From the NCBI GenBank assembly GCA_027310755.1, contig DAIDAE010000002.1, forward strand, positions 1-56,261: a stretch of 56,261 nt of DNA, read 5' to 3'. The position numbers and the translations under genes are program-made. The notes below the pieces were generated by a model. It was not told where the DNA came from. It did no database searches and saw only the letters and a program-made list of their open reading frames with translations. Source of the stretch: Candidatus Micrarchaeaceae archaeon. GTDB taxonomy: Archaea; Micrarchaeota; Micrarchaeia; Micrarchaeales; Micrarchaeaceae. This document shows, in pieces, positions 17,975 through 26,884 of this stretch. Numbering within the stretch: position 1 is the first letter of the stretch; the number at the start of each line of letters is the position of its first letter.

Positions 17975-19933
17975 TTGGAAGAGAAAAAAGAGAAAGAAGT
18001 CCAAAATGGCAAGCAGCATTCCGAAGAGCTTTTTGAAAGGATAAAGAGCATGCTGCCTGAAGAAGTGGGCTTCAAGGAGGCGGAATTCGAAGGTCCTGAC
18101 ATAATAGTATATGTCAGCAACCCCAGGAAGATATACGAGGACGATTCTGTCATCAGGAACATCGCGGCTTCCATAAAGAAGAAGCTGGTTGTGAGGAGCG
18201 ATGTCAATCACCTCAAGGACCCCAAGGAATCAGAGGAAATAATAAGACAGCTGATCCCGGAGCAGGCCGTAATAGCGTCCATAAAGTTCGTGCCCGAGTT
18301 CTCCGAGGTCTACATAGAGGCGCTAAAGCCGGGCCTTGTCATAGGCAAGGCTGGTTCAATGCTCAAGGCAATAGCCATCCAGACAAACTGGACCCCAAAG
18401 GTATTCAGGACCCCGACCATGCACAGCGACACGCTGAACGGGGTCAGGCAGCTGATGTACAACGAGAGGGATTTCAGGAAGAAATTCCTCACAACGGTCG
18501 GCAAGAACATCAACAAGCCCATAATGAAGAGCGAATGGCTCAAGGCCACGGCTCTCGGCGGGTTCAGGGAGGTTGGAAGGAGCAGCCTGCTCCTTGAGAC
18601 CCCGCACTCGAAGATAATAATAGACTGCGGGCTCAGCCCGGAGCCATCCGCAAAGGGCATGGAGGCGAACAACGGCGGTGAGAACAGGGCATTCCCATAT
18701 CTTGACAGCGCAAACCTCTCAATAAACGAGCTTGATGCCGTTGTGCTGACCCATGCCCACATGGACCATATAGGGTTTGTCCCATATCTTTTCAAGTTCG
18801 GCTACAACGGTCCTGTCTATTGCACACCGCCGACGAGGGACCTTTCCGCGCTCCTGCTCAACGACTACATCAAATTGGTGCAGAGGAGCGGCGGGACCCC
18901 CCTGTACGACGAGAAGGACGTGAGGAAAATGCTCACGCATACGATAACGCGGGACTTTACCGAGGTCACAAACATAACCGATGAGCTGAAGCTCACATAC
19001 CATAATTCCGGCCACATATTGGGCAGCGCCACCGTACACCTGCACGTCGGGGAGGGGATGTACAACATAGTTCACACCGGCGACATGAAGTACGGGTTCA
19101 CAAGGCTATTCGATTCCGCGATAGCCAAGTATCCAAGGATAGACGCCCTTTTCACCGAGAGCACATACGGGGGCCAGAATGACATAACCCCGAACAGGAG
19201 GGACTCGGAGGCAGAGCTTGTGGAAACCATAAAGAGGACAATAACCGCCGGAGGGAAGGTGCTGATACCGCTCTTTGCGGTCGGGAGGTCGCAGGAAATG
19301 ATGCTTACACTGGAGGCGATGCTTGGCGGGGAGAACAAGGAGTTCAGCGTCCCAGTCTATCTAGATGGCATGATACTCGAAGCCAGTGCAATACACACCG
19401 CCTATCCGGAATATCTGAAGGAGAACGTGAGGCTCAGGATACTCAACAACAGGAGCCCATTTGAGAACGAGATATTTGAAGTTGTCAAGGGGGAACGGGA
19501 GCAGGTATTCGACAAAGGGCCTTGCGTCATACTGGCGAGCGGCGGAATGATGAACGGGGGCGCAAGCGTGGAATATTTCAAGAGGCTTGCGGACGACGAG
19601 AAAAATACCTTGATATTCGTGGGTTACAACAGCACAAATTCTTTGGGCAGAAAATTGCAGAACGGGGTTAAGGAGGTGGCCCTCCCTGACTCCGACGGAC
19701 ACCTGGTTCCAATACACGTAAAGATGCAGGTCAAGACCATCGAGGGATTCTCGGGACACTCCGACAGGAGGCAGCTGCTCAATTTTGTAGACAACCTGAA
19801 GCCAAAGCCGAAGAGCATATACACGATGCACGGCGAGGAGTCGAAGTGCGAAGACCTCGCAAGAATACTGGGGAGGATACATCACGTGGATTCAAGGGCG
19901 CCGATGAACCTTGATTCGATAAGGCTGAAATGA
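17975..19933 (+). CDS. fttA: aCPSF1/FttA beta-CASP ribonuclease (transcription termination factor)
   Basis: 652 aa; KH region (GLVIGKAGSML), MBL HAHMDHIGF, beta-CASP GGMMNGG and SGHSDRRQL; TTG start. Confidence 0.93.
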   Translation: MEEKKEKEVQNGKQHSEELFERIKSMLPEEVGFKEAEFEGPDIIVYVSNPRKIYEDDSVIRNIAASIKKKLVVRSDVNHLKDPKESEEIIRQLIPEQAVIASIKFVPEFSEVYIEALKPGLVIGKAGSMLKAIAIQTNWTPKVFRTPTMHSDTLNGVRQLMYNERDFRKKFLTTVGKNINKPIMKSEWLKATALGGFREVGRSSLLLETPHSKIIIDCGLSPEPSAKGMEANNGGENRAFPYLDSANLSINELDAVVLTHAHMDHIGFVPYLFKFGYNGPVYCTPPTRDLSALLLNDYIKLVQRSGGTPLYDEKDVRKMLTHTITRDFTEVTNITDELKLTYHNSGHILGSATVHLHVGEGMYNIVHTGDMKYGFTRLFDSAIAKYPRIDALFTESTYGGQNDITPNRRDSEAELVETIKRTITAGGKVLIPLFAVGRSQEMMLTLEAMLGGENKEFSVPVYLDGMILEASAIHTAYPEYLKENVRLRILNNRSPFENEIFEVVKGEREQVFDKGPCVILASGGMMNGGASVEYFKRLADDEKNTLIFVGYNSTNSLGRKLQNGVKEVALPDSDGHLVPIHVKMQVKTIEGFSGHSDRRQLLNFVDNLKPKPKSIYTMHGEESKCEDLARILGRIHHVDSRAPMNLDSIRLK

Positions 19934-19962
19934 GAAATAAGGACGGAAGCTCTAAATATTAA

Positions 19963-20493
19963 AAGCATCATCGTTTTCTTACTGGTGTTTCCATCCAAGC
20001 AACAAAGACCACAACAAGAGAAAGAATCACAAGATCCCTGACAGCGGAATTCTCGTATGCAACTAAGTTCCTGGACAAGGCAAGGGAGCTGAAGGCTACG
20101 GGACACATAACTTCAGATTTGAACAGCGAGCCCTTCACTCTACCACAACTAGTGTTGGAAGCATTCGCTGACGCAGGAATCGACAAATCCAATGAGATAC
20201 GCAGCGAGCTTACAAAATTAGACATCGGAAGCCTAATTCTGCTGGAAAATAGGATCCTATCAATTCATAGGCATTGCCTGCGCGATATGGCAGCCGGGCT
20301 ACGAAAAGAAAAAGCCATAGGCAGCGCAGAAGAACGCATTGGAAAACGCGGTGGGGGTAGGCTGACCAGAAAGTCCAATGGGTTATCGAAGGCTCATACT
20401 ACGGATGTATTGGGCCAGTTGCTACGGCAATCGTCACATAAAGAGCAGTTCAGACCCCGTGATCCTCCAGGGAACGTTGATATGTACGGCTGA
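19963..20493 (+). pseudogene. open frame without canonical start until TTG 20119; possible frameshifted or pseudogenised gene
   Basis: frame open from 19963 with protein-like helical sequence; nearest promoter-compatible start (GTG 19985) is in a different frame and stops after 18 codons. Confidence 0.4.
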
Positions 20494-20570
20494 TCGCTTT
20501 TATTGCCTGCCATTCGACCCGGCGGAAAGGACAACGCAGATATTTAAAATCCCTGTTTTATTTATAATAG

Positions 20571-21122
20571 GTGAATATGGTCCGGTTGTCAAAGAACATA
20601 ATGTTCCTTGCAGCGCTGTTCGGCATACTTATTGTAAACGCCTTCGGTCAGATAAGTTTTTTGAATTCAAATATCACGTCATCACCAAATAACTCTTTGA
20701 ATGTGCCGTACAGTATATCCGGAAGTCAGGGAGGTCAAGTAATATTACAAATAGAAAACACAACCGCATTGTCTAATTCCGGGATAAATGTGTCGCTCAG
20801 CGATGCGATGGGCGCGCCACCCTTCAGCGGCACCGTCTTCATCGGGGTTTCCCGGGCAACCCCGCCTGGAAAGTACAGCATAATTCTTATATCAAGCTCG
20901 GGCGGCGCTCCCGCAACACTGACGCTTAATATACTTCCGGCTTCAGCGGGAATCGGGCCCGGGGATATAACCCTGGCCCAGCAGACGGGACCGCAGAACA
21001 ATGTTGTTTATGCTGCTGGCGGTGTTGCATTAATAACTGCCGCGGTAATTGTATACTACATTTATCACAAAAGGAAGAATAATACGCCGCCAGGATCGGT
21101 ATTGAGCAATATCCAGAGCTGA
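20571..21122 (+). CDS. secreted, C-terminally membrane-anchored surface protein
   Basis: signal peptide (MFLAALFGILIVNAFGQ), Ser/Asn-rich beta ectodomain, C-terminal TM plus KRKNN. Confidence 0.75.
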   Translation: MNMVRLSKNIMFLAALFGILIVNAFGQISFLNSNITSSPNNSLNVPYSISGSQGGQVILQIENTTALSNSGINVSLSDAMGAPPFSGTVFIGVSRATPPGKYSIILISSSGGAPATLTLNILPASAGIGPGDITLAQQTGPQNNVVYAAGGVALITAAVIVYYIYHKRKNNTPPGSVLSNIQS

Positions 21123-21126
21123 TGAG

Positions 21127-22110
21127 ATGCCCGAGACATATATTGTTGGTCAAAAAGTGAAATCCCAGAGCGCCATGGAATACCTAATGACTTACGGGTG
21201 GGCGATACTCATAATTGCTGTTGTGCTTGGCACCCTCTTCCAGCTTGGGGTTTTTTCAAGCGGATCATTCGCTGCGAAAGTCCCGCCCGGATCCTGCCAA
21301 TTAGTTAGGGAAGGCACAGGAACAACGCAGACAATATCCCTGGCCGGCGAATGTACCGGTGAATTGCCCCAATACGTCGTTTTGGAAAGTTACACCTCCT
21401 CACACCAAGTCTTGGTGCCAGAATCAAAATCAATGGATACCGCCTGGAGCGGCGGAAGCTGGACAATAACCGCCTGGTTTGACGGATCATTCCCCGCAAA
21501 TACGGCCACTAGCCGGGACCTCATTGAGGAATGGCAGGGTTGCACCAGCGGTTTGTGGGTCAATAATGTAAGCTCGTCAGGTTATAGCGTGTATGCCATA
21601 GAGTGGTACCAGAACCCCGCGGCAAAGGCCCCGGGAAATGGTGCGTGCACGAGCGTAGGTGGTGTTTCCTCCTCAAGCACCGGAAAAATACCATTCAATA
21701 CATGGGCATTCGTCGTTGCAACGTTTAATTATTCTGCCAATCCCGGCGGTAATTATTTGGAAACATGCTATGATGCAAATTGCATATCGACCGCATGGTC
21801 CGCTCCGGATCCTCCGGAGGATTATGCCTATTGGACATACGAATTTCCAATAGAGGACAACGACTGCTGTGCCGGCCTGACGGGCGGCATGTTCGCCGAT
21901 GTCCAGTTATATAATGACTCTCTCTCCCCATCAGAATTAAAAGCACTTTACATGGAGGGCATCGGCGGTGCGCCCATAAGACCGCAGAACCTTGTTGGAT
22001 GGTGGCCGTTAAATGGAAATGGCAACGATTATTCGGGCAATGGCAACAACGGCCAGATCAGCAGCGCTTCCTTTACATCGCAGTGGACCAGCCAATACAC
22101 CCCACCTTGA
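21127..22110 (+). CDS. class III signal peptide (pilin-like) protein with LamG/concanavalin-like domain
   Basis: KSQSAMEYLMTYGWAILIIAVVLGTLFQLGVF N-terminus; C-terminal LVGWWPLNGNGNDYSGNGNNGQI LamG signature. Confidence 0.82.
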   Translation: MPETYIVGQKVKSQSAMEYLMTYGWAILIIAVVLGTLFQLGVFSSGSFAAKVPPGSCQLVREGTGTTQTISLAGECTGELPQYVVLESYTSSHQVLVPESKSMDTAWSGGSWTITAWFDGSFPANTATSRDLIEEWQGCTSGLWVNNVSSSGYSVYAIEWYQNPAAKAPGNGACTSVGGVSSSSTGKIPFNTWAFVVATFNYSANPGGNYLETCYDANCISTAWSAPDPPEDYAYWTYEFPIEDNDCCAGLTGGMFADVQLYNDSLSPSELKALYMEGIGGAPIRPQNLVGWWPLNGNGNDYSGNGNNGQISSASFTSQWTSQYTPP

Positions 22111-22124
22111 GCGCAACCGGATTA

Positions 22125-22946
22125 TTAAAATGCGCCAAATCTCCTATTGTCCCTGTCTCCCTTTATGAAAATGTCAACGTAGAGATCACCTGTCCTATCA
22201 ACTCCATAATCCCCAAGTCCTGCAAGCCTCAATCTGCTTCCGGTGGTTATGCCCCTGGGAACCTTCATTACAACATTATCTACTACCTGCACACGCCCAT
22301 GGCCATGGCAGGTCCTACATAGTTTCTCGACACGCTTCCCCATGCCTCCGCATTTTGCGCACGGCATGACCGTTTCCATCACGCCAAACGGTATCCTTAT
22401 CGTCTTGCTTGTCCTTCCCTTTCCATTGCACTCATCACAAACTATTGTCTTGCTGCCCCTTTCCGCCCCACTTCCCCTGCACTCGCTGCAAAGTTTTGTG
22501 TGCGGCACTCTTATCCTCTTGTCCACGCCAGTGCTGGCCTCTTTTTGCGTTATCTCAATCCTTTCCAGTATGTCACTGCCTACGTCCATCCTCCTTGTCG
22601 ATTGGAACCCCCCAAACCCCGCCATATTGAAGAGGTCCTCGAAGCTGCCCATGCCTCCCTGCTTGAATATCTCATTGATGTCGAAGCCCCTGAATATGTC
22701 TTCTTGTGTGAAGACCTTTCCGAACTGGTCTGGACCATAGGCATCGTACTGCTGGCGCTTCTGTGGGTCGCTCAGCACCGCATAAGCCTCATTTATATCC
22801 TGCATTTTTGTGTGAGCCTTAGGGTCCTTGTTCCTGTCCGGATGGAACTTCAGGACCAGGTCTCTGTATGCGGACTTTATCTGGTCCTGCGTTGCATCCT
22901 TCGGGACGCCCAATGTGGTGTAGTAGTCCTTAGGCAATAGTCTCAC
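22125..22946 (-). CDS. dnaJ: DnaJ (C-terminally short)
   Basis: J domain with HPD (FHPDRN), four CxxCxGxG repeats, ends at [21 protein letters not shown]. Confidence 0.93.
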   Translation of the reverse strand: MRLLPKDYYTTLGVPKDATQDQIKSAYRDLVLKFHPDRNKDPKAHTKMQDINEAYAVLSDPQKRQQYDAYGPDQFGKVFTQEDIFRGFDINEIFKQGGMGSFEDLFNMAGFGGFQSTRRMDVGSDILERIEITQKEASTGVDKRIRVPHTKLCSECRGSGAERGSKTIVCDECNGKGRTSKTIRIPFGVMETVMPCAKCGGMGKRVEKLCRTCHGHGRVQVVDNVVMKVPRGITTGSRLRLAGLGDYGVDRTGDLYVDIFIKGDRDNRRFGAF

Positions 22947-24787
22947 TTCTCAACTTTGAACTCCGCATCCTGTGCGTTGGGGTCTCCTCCGGGACCGCCC
23001 GCACCTGGGCCTTCCGTCCCTGTCGCTTCAGGGCCTTCGCCCCCCTTGTACACTGCGGATCCGATTTCCTCGAGAACCTTCTTCAGTTCCTCCATGTTCA
23101 CTTTTATCGCATCATAGTCCTCCTTGTTCACGGATTCCTGCAATGCGCTCTTGGCCTCGCCTATCTTTTCAACTACCTCCTTCGGAATTTTGTCTTTGTA
23201 CTCTTCCAGTGACCTTTCCGTTGTGTAGATCAATGATTCCGCCGTATTCTTGAGCTCTACCTGCTCCCTTATGGTCTTGTCCTGGGCTTCAAACTCCTCC
23301 GCCTCCTTCATCTTCTTTTCTATGTCATTCTTTGCCATCTTGTGCGGGGCGACTATGTCCATGCTCTGTGACTTATTGGTTTTCTTGTCCTGTGCAGTGA
23401 CGTGCAGTATTCCATTCGAATCGATGTCAAAAGTGACCTCTATCTGCGGCACGCCGCGTCTTGCCGGCGGTATTCCCGTCAGGCTGAACCTGCCGAGCTG
23501 CACATTGTCCCTTGCCAGGGCCCTTTCTCCCTGGACTACTATTATGTCCACGTTCGGCTGCATGTCCGCTGCTGTGGTGAATATCTGGGATTTCTTTGCG
23601 GGTATGGTGGTATTTCTCTCTATGAGCCTTGTGGCAACGCCACCGAGGGTCTCTATGCTCAGCGACAGCGGTGTCACGTCGAGGAGCACTATATCCTTGA
23701 CCTCTCCTGTAAGCACTCCCGCCTGGATTGCCGCACCCAGGGCCACCGCCTCCATCGGGTCGACACCACGCTCTATCTTTTTGCCCAGGAGCTGTTCCAC
23801 GTATCTTTGCACTATGGGCATCCTTGTCGGTCCGCCTATCAATATTACCTTATCCAGTTGTGTTGGCTCCAGTTTCGCATCTTTGAGCGCCTGCATCACG
23901 GACTTGGCTGACCTCTCTATTATCGGAACAACCAACGACTCCAGTTTTGCCCTCGTAAACTGATATGTAAAGTTGATCGGGTTGCCCTTGCCATCCTTGG
24001 CGAGGAAAGGCAGGTTTATCTCCGATGTGAGAACAGTGGAGAGCTCTATCTTTGCTTTTTCACCTGCCTCCCTCAGTCTTTGCAAAGCCTGATGATCCTT
24101 TGTGACATCCACGCCATATTTGTCCTTGACCTCCTTGACCAGCATGTCCACTATGGTGTTGTCCATGTCCGTTCCGCCTAGCTGCGTGTCTCCGCTGGTA
24201 GATCTTACCTCAAAGACCCCTTTTCCGAATTCCATTATTGTTACATCAAGAGTTCCGCCGCCAAGGTCGTAGACCATTATCTTCATGTCCTTCGTCGCCT
24301 TGTCCAGCCCGTAAGCTAGCGCCGCCGCCGTCGGCTCGTTCACTAGCCTTATCACTTCCAGGCCGGCTATCTGTCCCGCATCCTTTGTGGCCTGCCTTTG
24401 GTTGTCGTCAAAATAAGCGGGAACGGTTATCACCGCTTTTGTGACCTCCTCGCCCAGATAGGACTCCGCGTCCTTCTTTATCTTCTGGAGCAGTATGGCG
24501 GAGAGCTCCTGCGGCGTATAGTCCTTTCCATATATCCTGTACTTGAAGTCCTTGCCCATCTTCCTCTTGAATGCCGTAATTGTGCCATCTGCATTTGCCA
24601 CCGCCTGCCTCCTCGCCGGCTCGCCGATCAGCCTCTGCCCATCTTTTGTAAATGCAACGTAGCTGGGGAAAGCTTTCCCATAAAGCGATGTTCCTTCCCC
24701 GCTAGGTATGAGCACAGGTCTTCCTCCTTCCAACACTGCGGCAGCCGAGTTGGATGTTCCTAAATCTATTCCAATTATTTTTGCCAT
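22943..24787 (-). CDS. dnaK: DnaK (Hsp70)
   Basis: 614 aa; [27 protein letters not shown], conserved SBD. Confidence 0.98.
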   Translation of the reverse strand: MAKIIGIDLGTSNSAAAVLEGGRPVLIPSGEGTSLYGKAFPSYVAFTKDGQRLIGEPARRQAVANADGTITAFKRKMGKDFKYRIYGKDYTPQELSAILLQKIKKDAESYLGEEVTKAVITVPAYFDDNQRQATKDAGQIAGLEVIRLVNEPTAAALAYGLDKATKDMKIMVYDLGGGTLDVTIMEFGKGVFEVRSTSGDTQLGGTDMDNTIVDMLVKEVKDKYGVDVTKDHQALQRLREAGEKAKIELSTVLTSEINLPFLAKDGKGNPINFTYQFTRAKLESLVVPIIERSAKSVMQALKDAKLEPTQLDKVILIGGPTRMPIVQRYVEQLLGKKIERGVDPMEAVALGAAIQAGVLTGEVKDIVLLDVTPLSLSIETLGGVATRLIERNTTIPAKKSQIFTTAADMQPNVDIIVVQGERALARDNVQLGRFSLTGIPPARRGVPQIEVTFDIDSNGILHVTAQDKKTNKSQSMDIVAPHKMAKNDIEKKMKEAEEFEAQDKTIREQVELKNTAESLIYTTERSLEEYKDKIPKEVVEKIGEAKSALQESVNKEDYDAIKVNMEELKKVLEEIGSAVYKGGEGPEATGTEGPGAGGPGGDPNAQDAEFKVEK

Positions 24788-24796
24788 ATTATCCCC

Positions 24797-25333
24797 TTAT
24801 TTTTGTTTTTCGTTTTCTGTTTTATCGCCATTACTCCCATTTTTTTCCTTTTCCTTCGCTACGATTACGGACGCCGGCCTCAATACAAGGTCTCCGAATA
24901 CATATCCCTTTTTTGTTACCTCGATTATAGTTCCCGGCTTCCTTTTTGGGTCCTCTCTAGTCATTATTATTTCGTGCCTGTACGGATCAAAAGCCCCCGT
25001 TGCTTTCATTTCGCTGAGACCCTCCCTTTTTAATGTTTCGAGGAAATTGGAATATACCATCTCAACCCCCTTCATAAAGTTATTATTTTCATCCCGGTTA
25101 GTGTTCGCGTTCATTAGGGCGAGTTCAAATTCGTCCAGCACAAGCAGGAGCTGCCTTAATATCTCAGCCTTGCCGATGCGTTTTGCACTATCCACATCAT
25201 TCCTGGTCCTTCTCTTGTAATTATCGAATTCTGCAGCCATCCTCAAAAACTTTTCCTTAAAGTCTTCCGCTCCCTGTTCCGTCTTTGGCTTTTCTTCCCT
25301 TACCTCATCGTTTTTTGCCTTATCGTCTGCCAT
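24797..25333 (-). CDS. grpE: GrpE nucleotide exchange factor
   Basis: FLRMAAEFDNYKRRT...GVEMVYSNFLETLKREGL...VLRPASVIVAK. Confidence 0.93.
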   Translation of the reverse strand: MADDKAKNDEVREEKPKTEQGAEDFKEKFLRMAAEFDNYKRRTRNDVDSAKRIGKAEILRQLLLVLDEFELALMNANTNRDENNNFMKGVEMVYSNFLETLKREGLSEMKATGAFDPYRHEIIMTREDPKRKPGTIIEVTKKGYVFGDLVLRPASVIVAKEKEKNGSNGDKTENEKQK

Positions 25334-25339
25334 AGCTAA

Positions 25340-25774
25340 TCACTTTAGTTCCTTGAAAGGCTGCCTGAAGCGCCTTTGCATAAGCTTGTCGAATTCCCTT
25401 GCGGTGTCTATCATCCTCCGCATTTCACGCTCCATATCATATTCGATTTCCTCCATAACCTTGGACATCTCCGTGGCGCGCATGTAATATTTGCGCCCCT
25501 TCTTTACGAGCACCCCGATTTCCAGCAGGCGATTCAGATGATATATCACGGTGCTCCTCGGGACCTTCGGCGCAAGCTTTATTTCAGAGCTGGACATCCC
25601 CTCACCCCTATATCCCGCTTTTATGAGTTCACCAAGCATCTGGGCCTCCAGGCTGTCGACTTCATTGTCATCCCCCAGGTCGAAGACAGCGCAAAACCAC
25701 CTTATCATCGCGTCTGGTTTCCTGGTGTCCGGTCTTTCAATCTCACGTATTACTATTTTCCCCATAAGCCCCAC
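25340..25774 (-). CDS. winged-helix transcriptional regulator heading the dnaK operon
   Basis: 144 aa; SSSEIKLAPKVPRSTVIYHLNRLLEIGVLVKKGRKYYMRA; first gene of the grpE-dnaK-dnaJ run. Confidence 0.8.
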   Translation of the reverse strand: MGLMGKIVIREIERPDTRKPDAMIRWFCAVFDLGDDNEVDSLEAQMLGELIKAGYRGEGMSSSEIKLAPKVPRSTVIYHLNRLLEIGVLVKKGRKYYMRATEMSKVMEEIEYDMEREMRRMIDTAREFDKLMQRRFRQPFKELK

Positions 25775-25841
25775 AGCTTAGTGCCGATATAGTATTATGA
25801 TGCGATATATTTAAATAATGTTCGTTTTTTCGTATAATTAG

Positions 25842-25853
25842 TTGATATATCAA
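25842..25853. promoter_or_regulatory. perfect 12-bp palindrome TTGATATATCAA, candidate operator
   Basis: in the divergent promoter region between the wHTH/hsp operon and thioredoxin, about 28 nt upstream of the operon's TATA-like ATTTAAATATAT. Confidence 0.4.
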
Positions 25854-25917
25854 TAAAAAGCTGACATGGTATAAAGCCTTAAATAATTTAAACCGCGAAG
25901 ATACAGTGGGTTGTTTT

Positions 25918-26232
25918 ATGCTGACACTGACAGACAAAAACATTGCGCAGAAGACCGAGGACAAGACATTGGTGCTGTTCAGGGCCGATTGGTGCCCGTT
26001 TTGCAGGAAGTTCAAGCCAATATTTGACTCCTACGAGAGGAAAACCACGATCCAGCTTGCCGAGGCAGTGGTAAACGAGGACGAGGATCCCCTTTGGGAT
26101 AAATACGACATCAAGGTCGTTCCCACGCTTATAGCCTTCAGGAACGGAAAACCCGTAGCAAGGAGGGATGGGAAGGCGGGCATAGGGCTGTCAAGGGACG
26201 ATGTCGATTCCCTGCTGGGAGAGATATCCTGA
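25918..26232 (+). CDS. thioredoxin-like protein
   Basis: FRADWCPFCRKF active site, cis-Pro VVPTLIAF. Confidence 0.9.
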   Translation: MLTLTDKNIAQKTEDKTLVLFRADWCPFCRKFKPIFDSYERKTTIQLAEAVVNEDEDPLWDKYDIKVVPTLIAFRNGKPVARRDGKAGIGLSRDDVDSLLGEIS

Positions 26233-26236
26233 TTTA

Positions 26237-26884
26237 ATGGATTTAAGCGCGCAAAGAGCAAAACTGATAGAACACCTAGTGAAGTGCGGTGTTCTGAAGA
26301 CAAAAAGGATTGTAGATGCATTCAAAGAAGTTCGTCGCGATCTTTTTGTGGCAAACGAAACCCTGCAATATGCTTATCATGACATAGCTCTTCCAATATC
26401 CAACAGTTCCACGATATCCCAGCCTTCTACTGTTGCAATAATGCTGGAGCTGTTGCAGCCATATCAAGGCGAGAAAATTTTAGAGATAGGGACGGGAAGC
26501 GGGTGGGAGACCTGCTTGCTATCGAAGTGCGTAGGTGAGAAAGGGAGAATTATCTCAATAGAAATTGACCCGGAAGTTGAGGAGTTTGCAAGATCTAACA
26601 TAAAGAAGATGAAACTGAAGAACATCAAGACCTTTGTTGGTGATGGCTCTGGAGGTTACAGCAAGCTTGCGCCCTACGACAAGATAATTTTCACCGCTGC
26701 AATCCCAAAAGTGGATCAAACAGTTTTCGCCCAATTAAATCCTAAAGGGCGAGTAGTTGCGCCTGTCGGAGGTTCGCTTCTACAGATAATGAAGGTCTTC
26801 GATAGGGTCTCCGAAACAAAAATAGAAGTTAGAGACTACGGAACATTCCAGTTCGTGCCTCTCAGAGGCAAACTAGGTTATTAG
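26237..26884 (+). CDS. pcm: protein-L-isoaspartate O-methyltransferase
   Basis: ILEIGTGSGWETCLLSKCVG, TISQPSTVAIMLELL, PKGRVVAPVG. Confidence 0.92.
   Translation: MDLSAQRAKLIEHLVKCGVLKTKRIVDAFKEVRRDLFVANETLQYAYHDIALPISNSSTISQPSTVAIMLELLQPYQGEKILEIGTGSGWETCLLSKCVGEKGRIISIEIDPEVEEFARSNIKKMKLKNIKTFVGDGSGGYSKLAPYDKIIFTAAIPKVDQTVFAQLNPKGRVVAPVGGSLLQIMKVFDRVSETKIEVRDYGTFQFVPLRGKLGY

Noticed and set aside
22243-22740. 165-aa plus-strand ORF antisense to dnaJ
   Set aside because: Antisense shadow of a well-conserved DnaJ; low-complexity Ser/Pro/Leu composition
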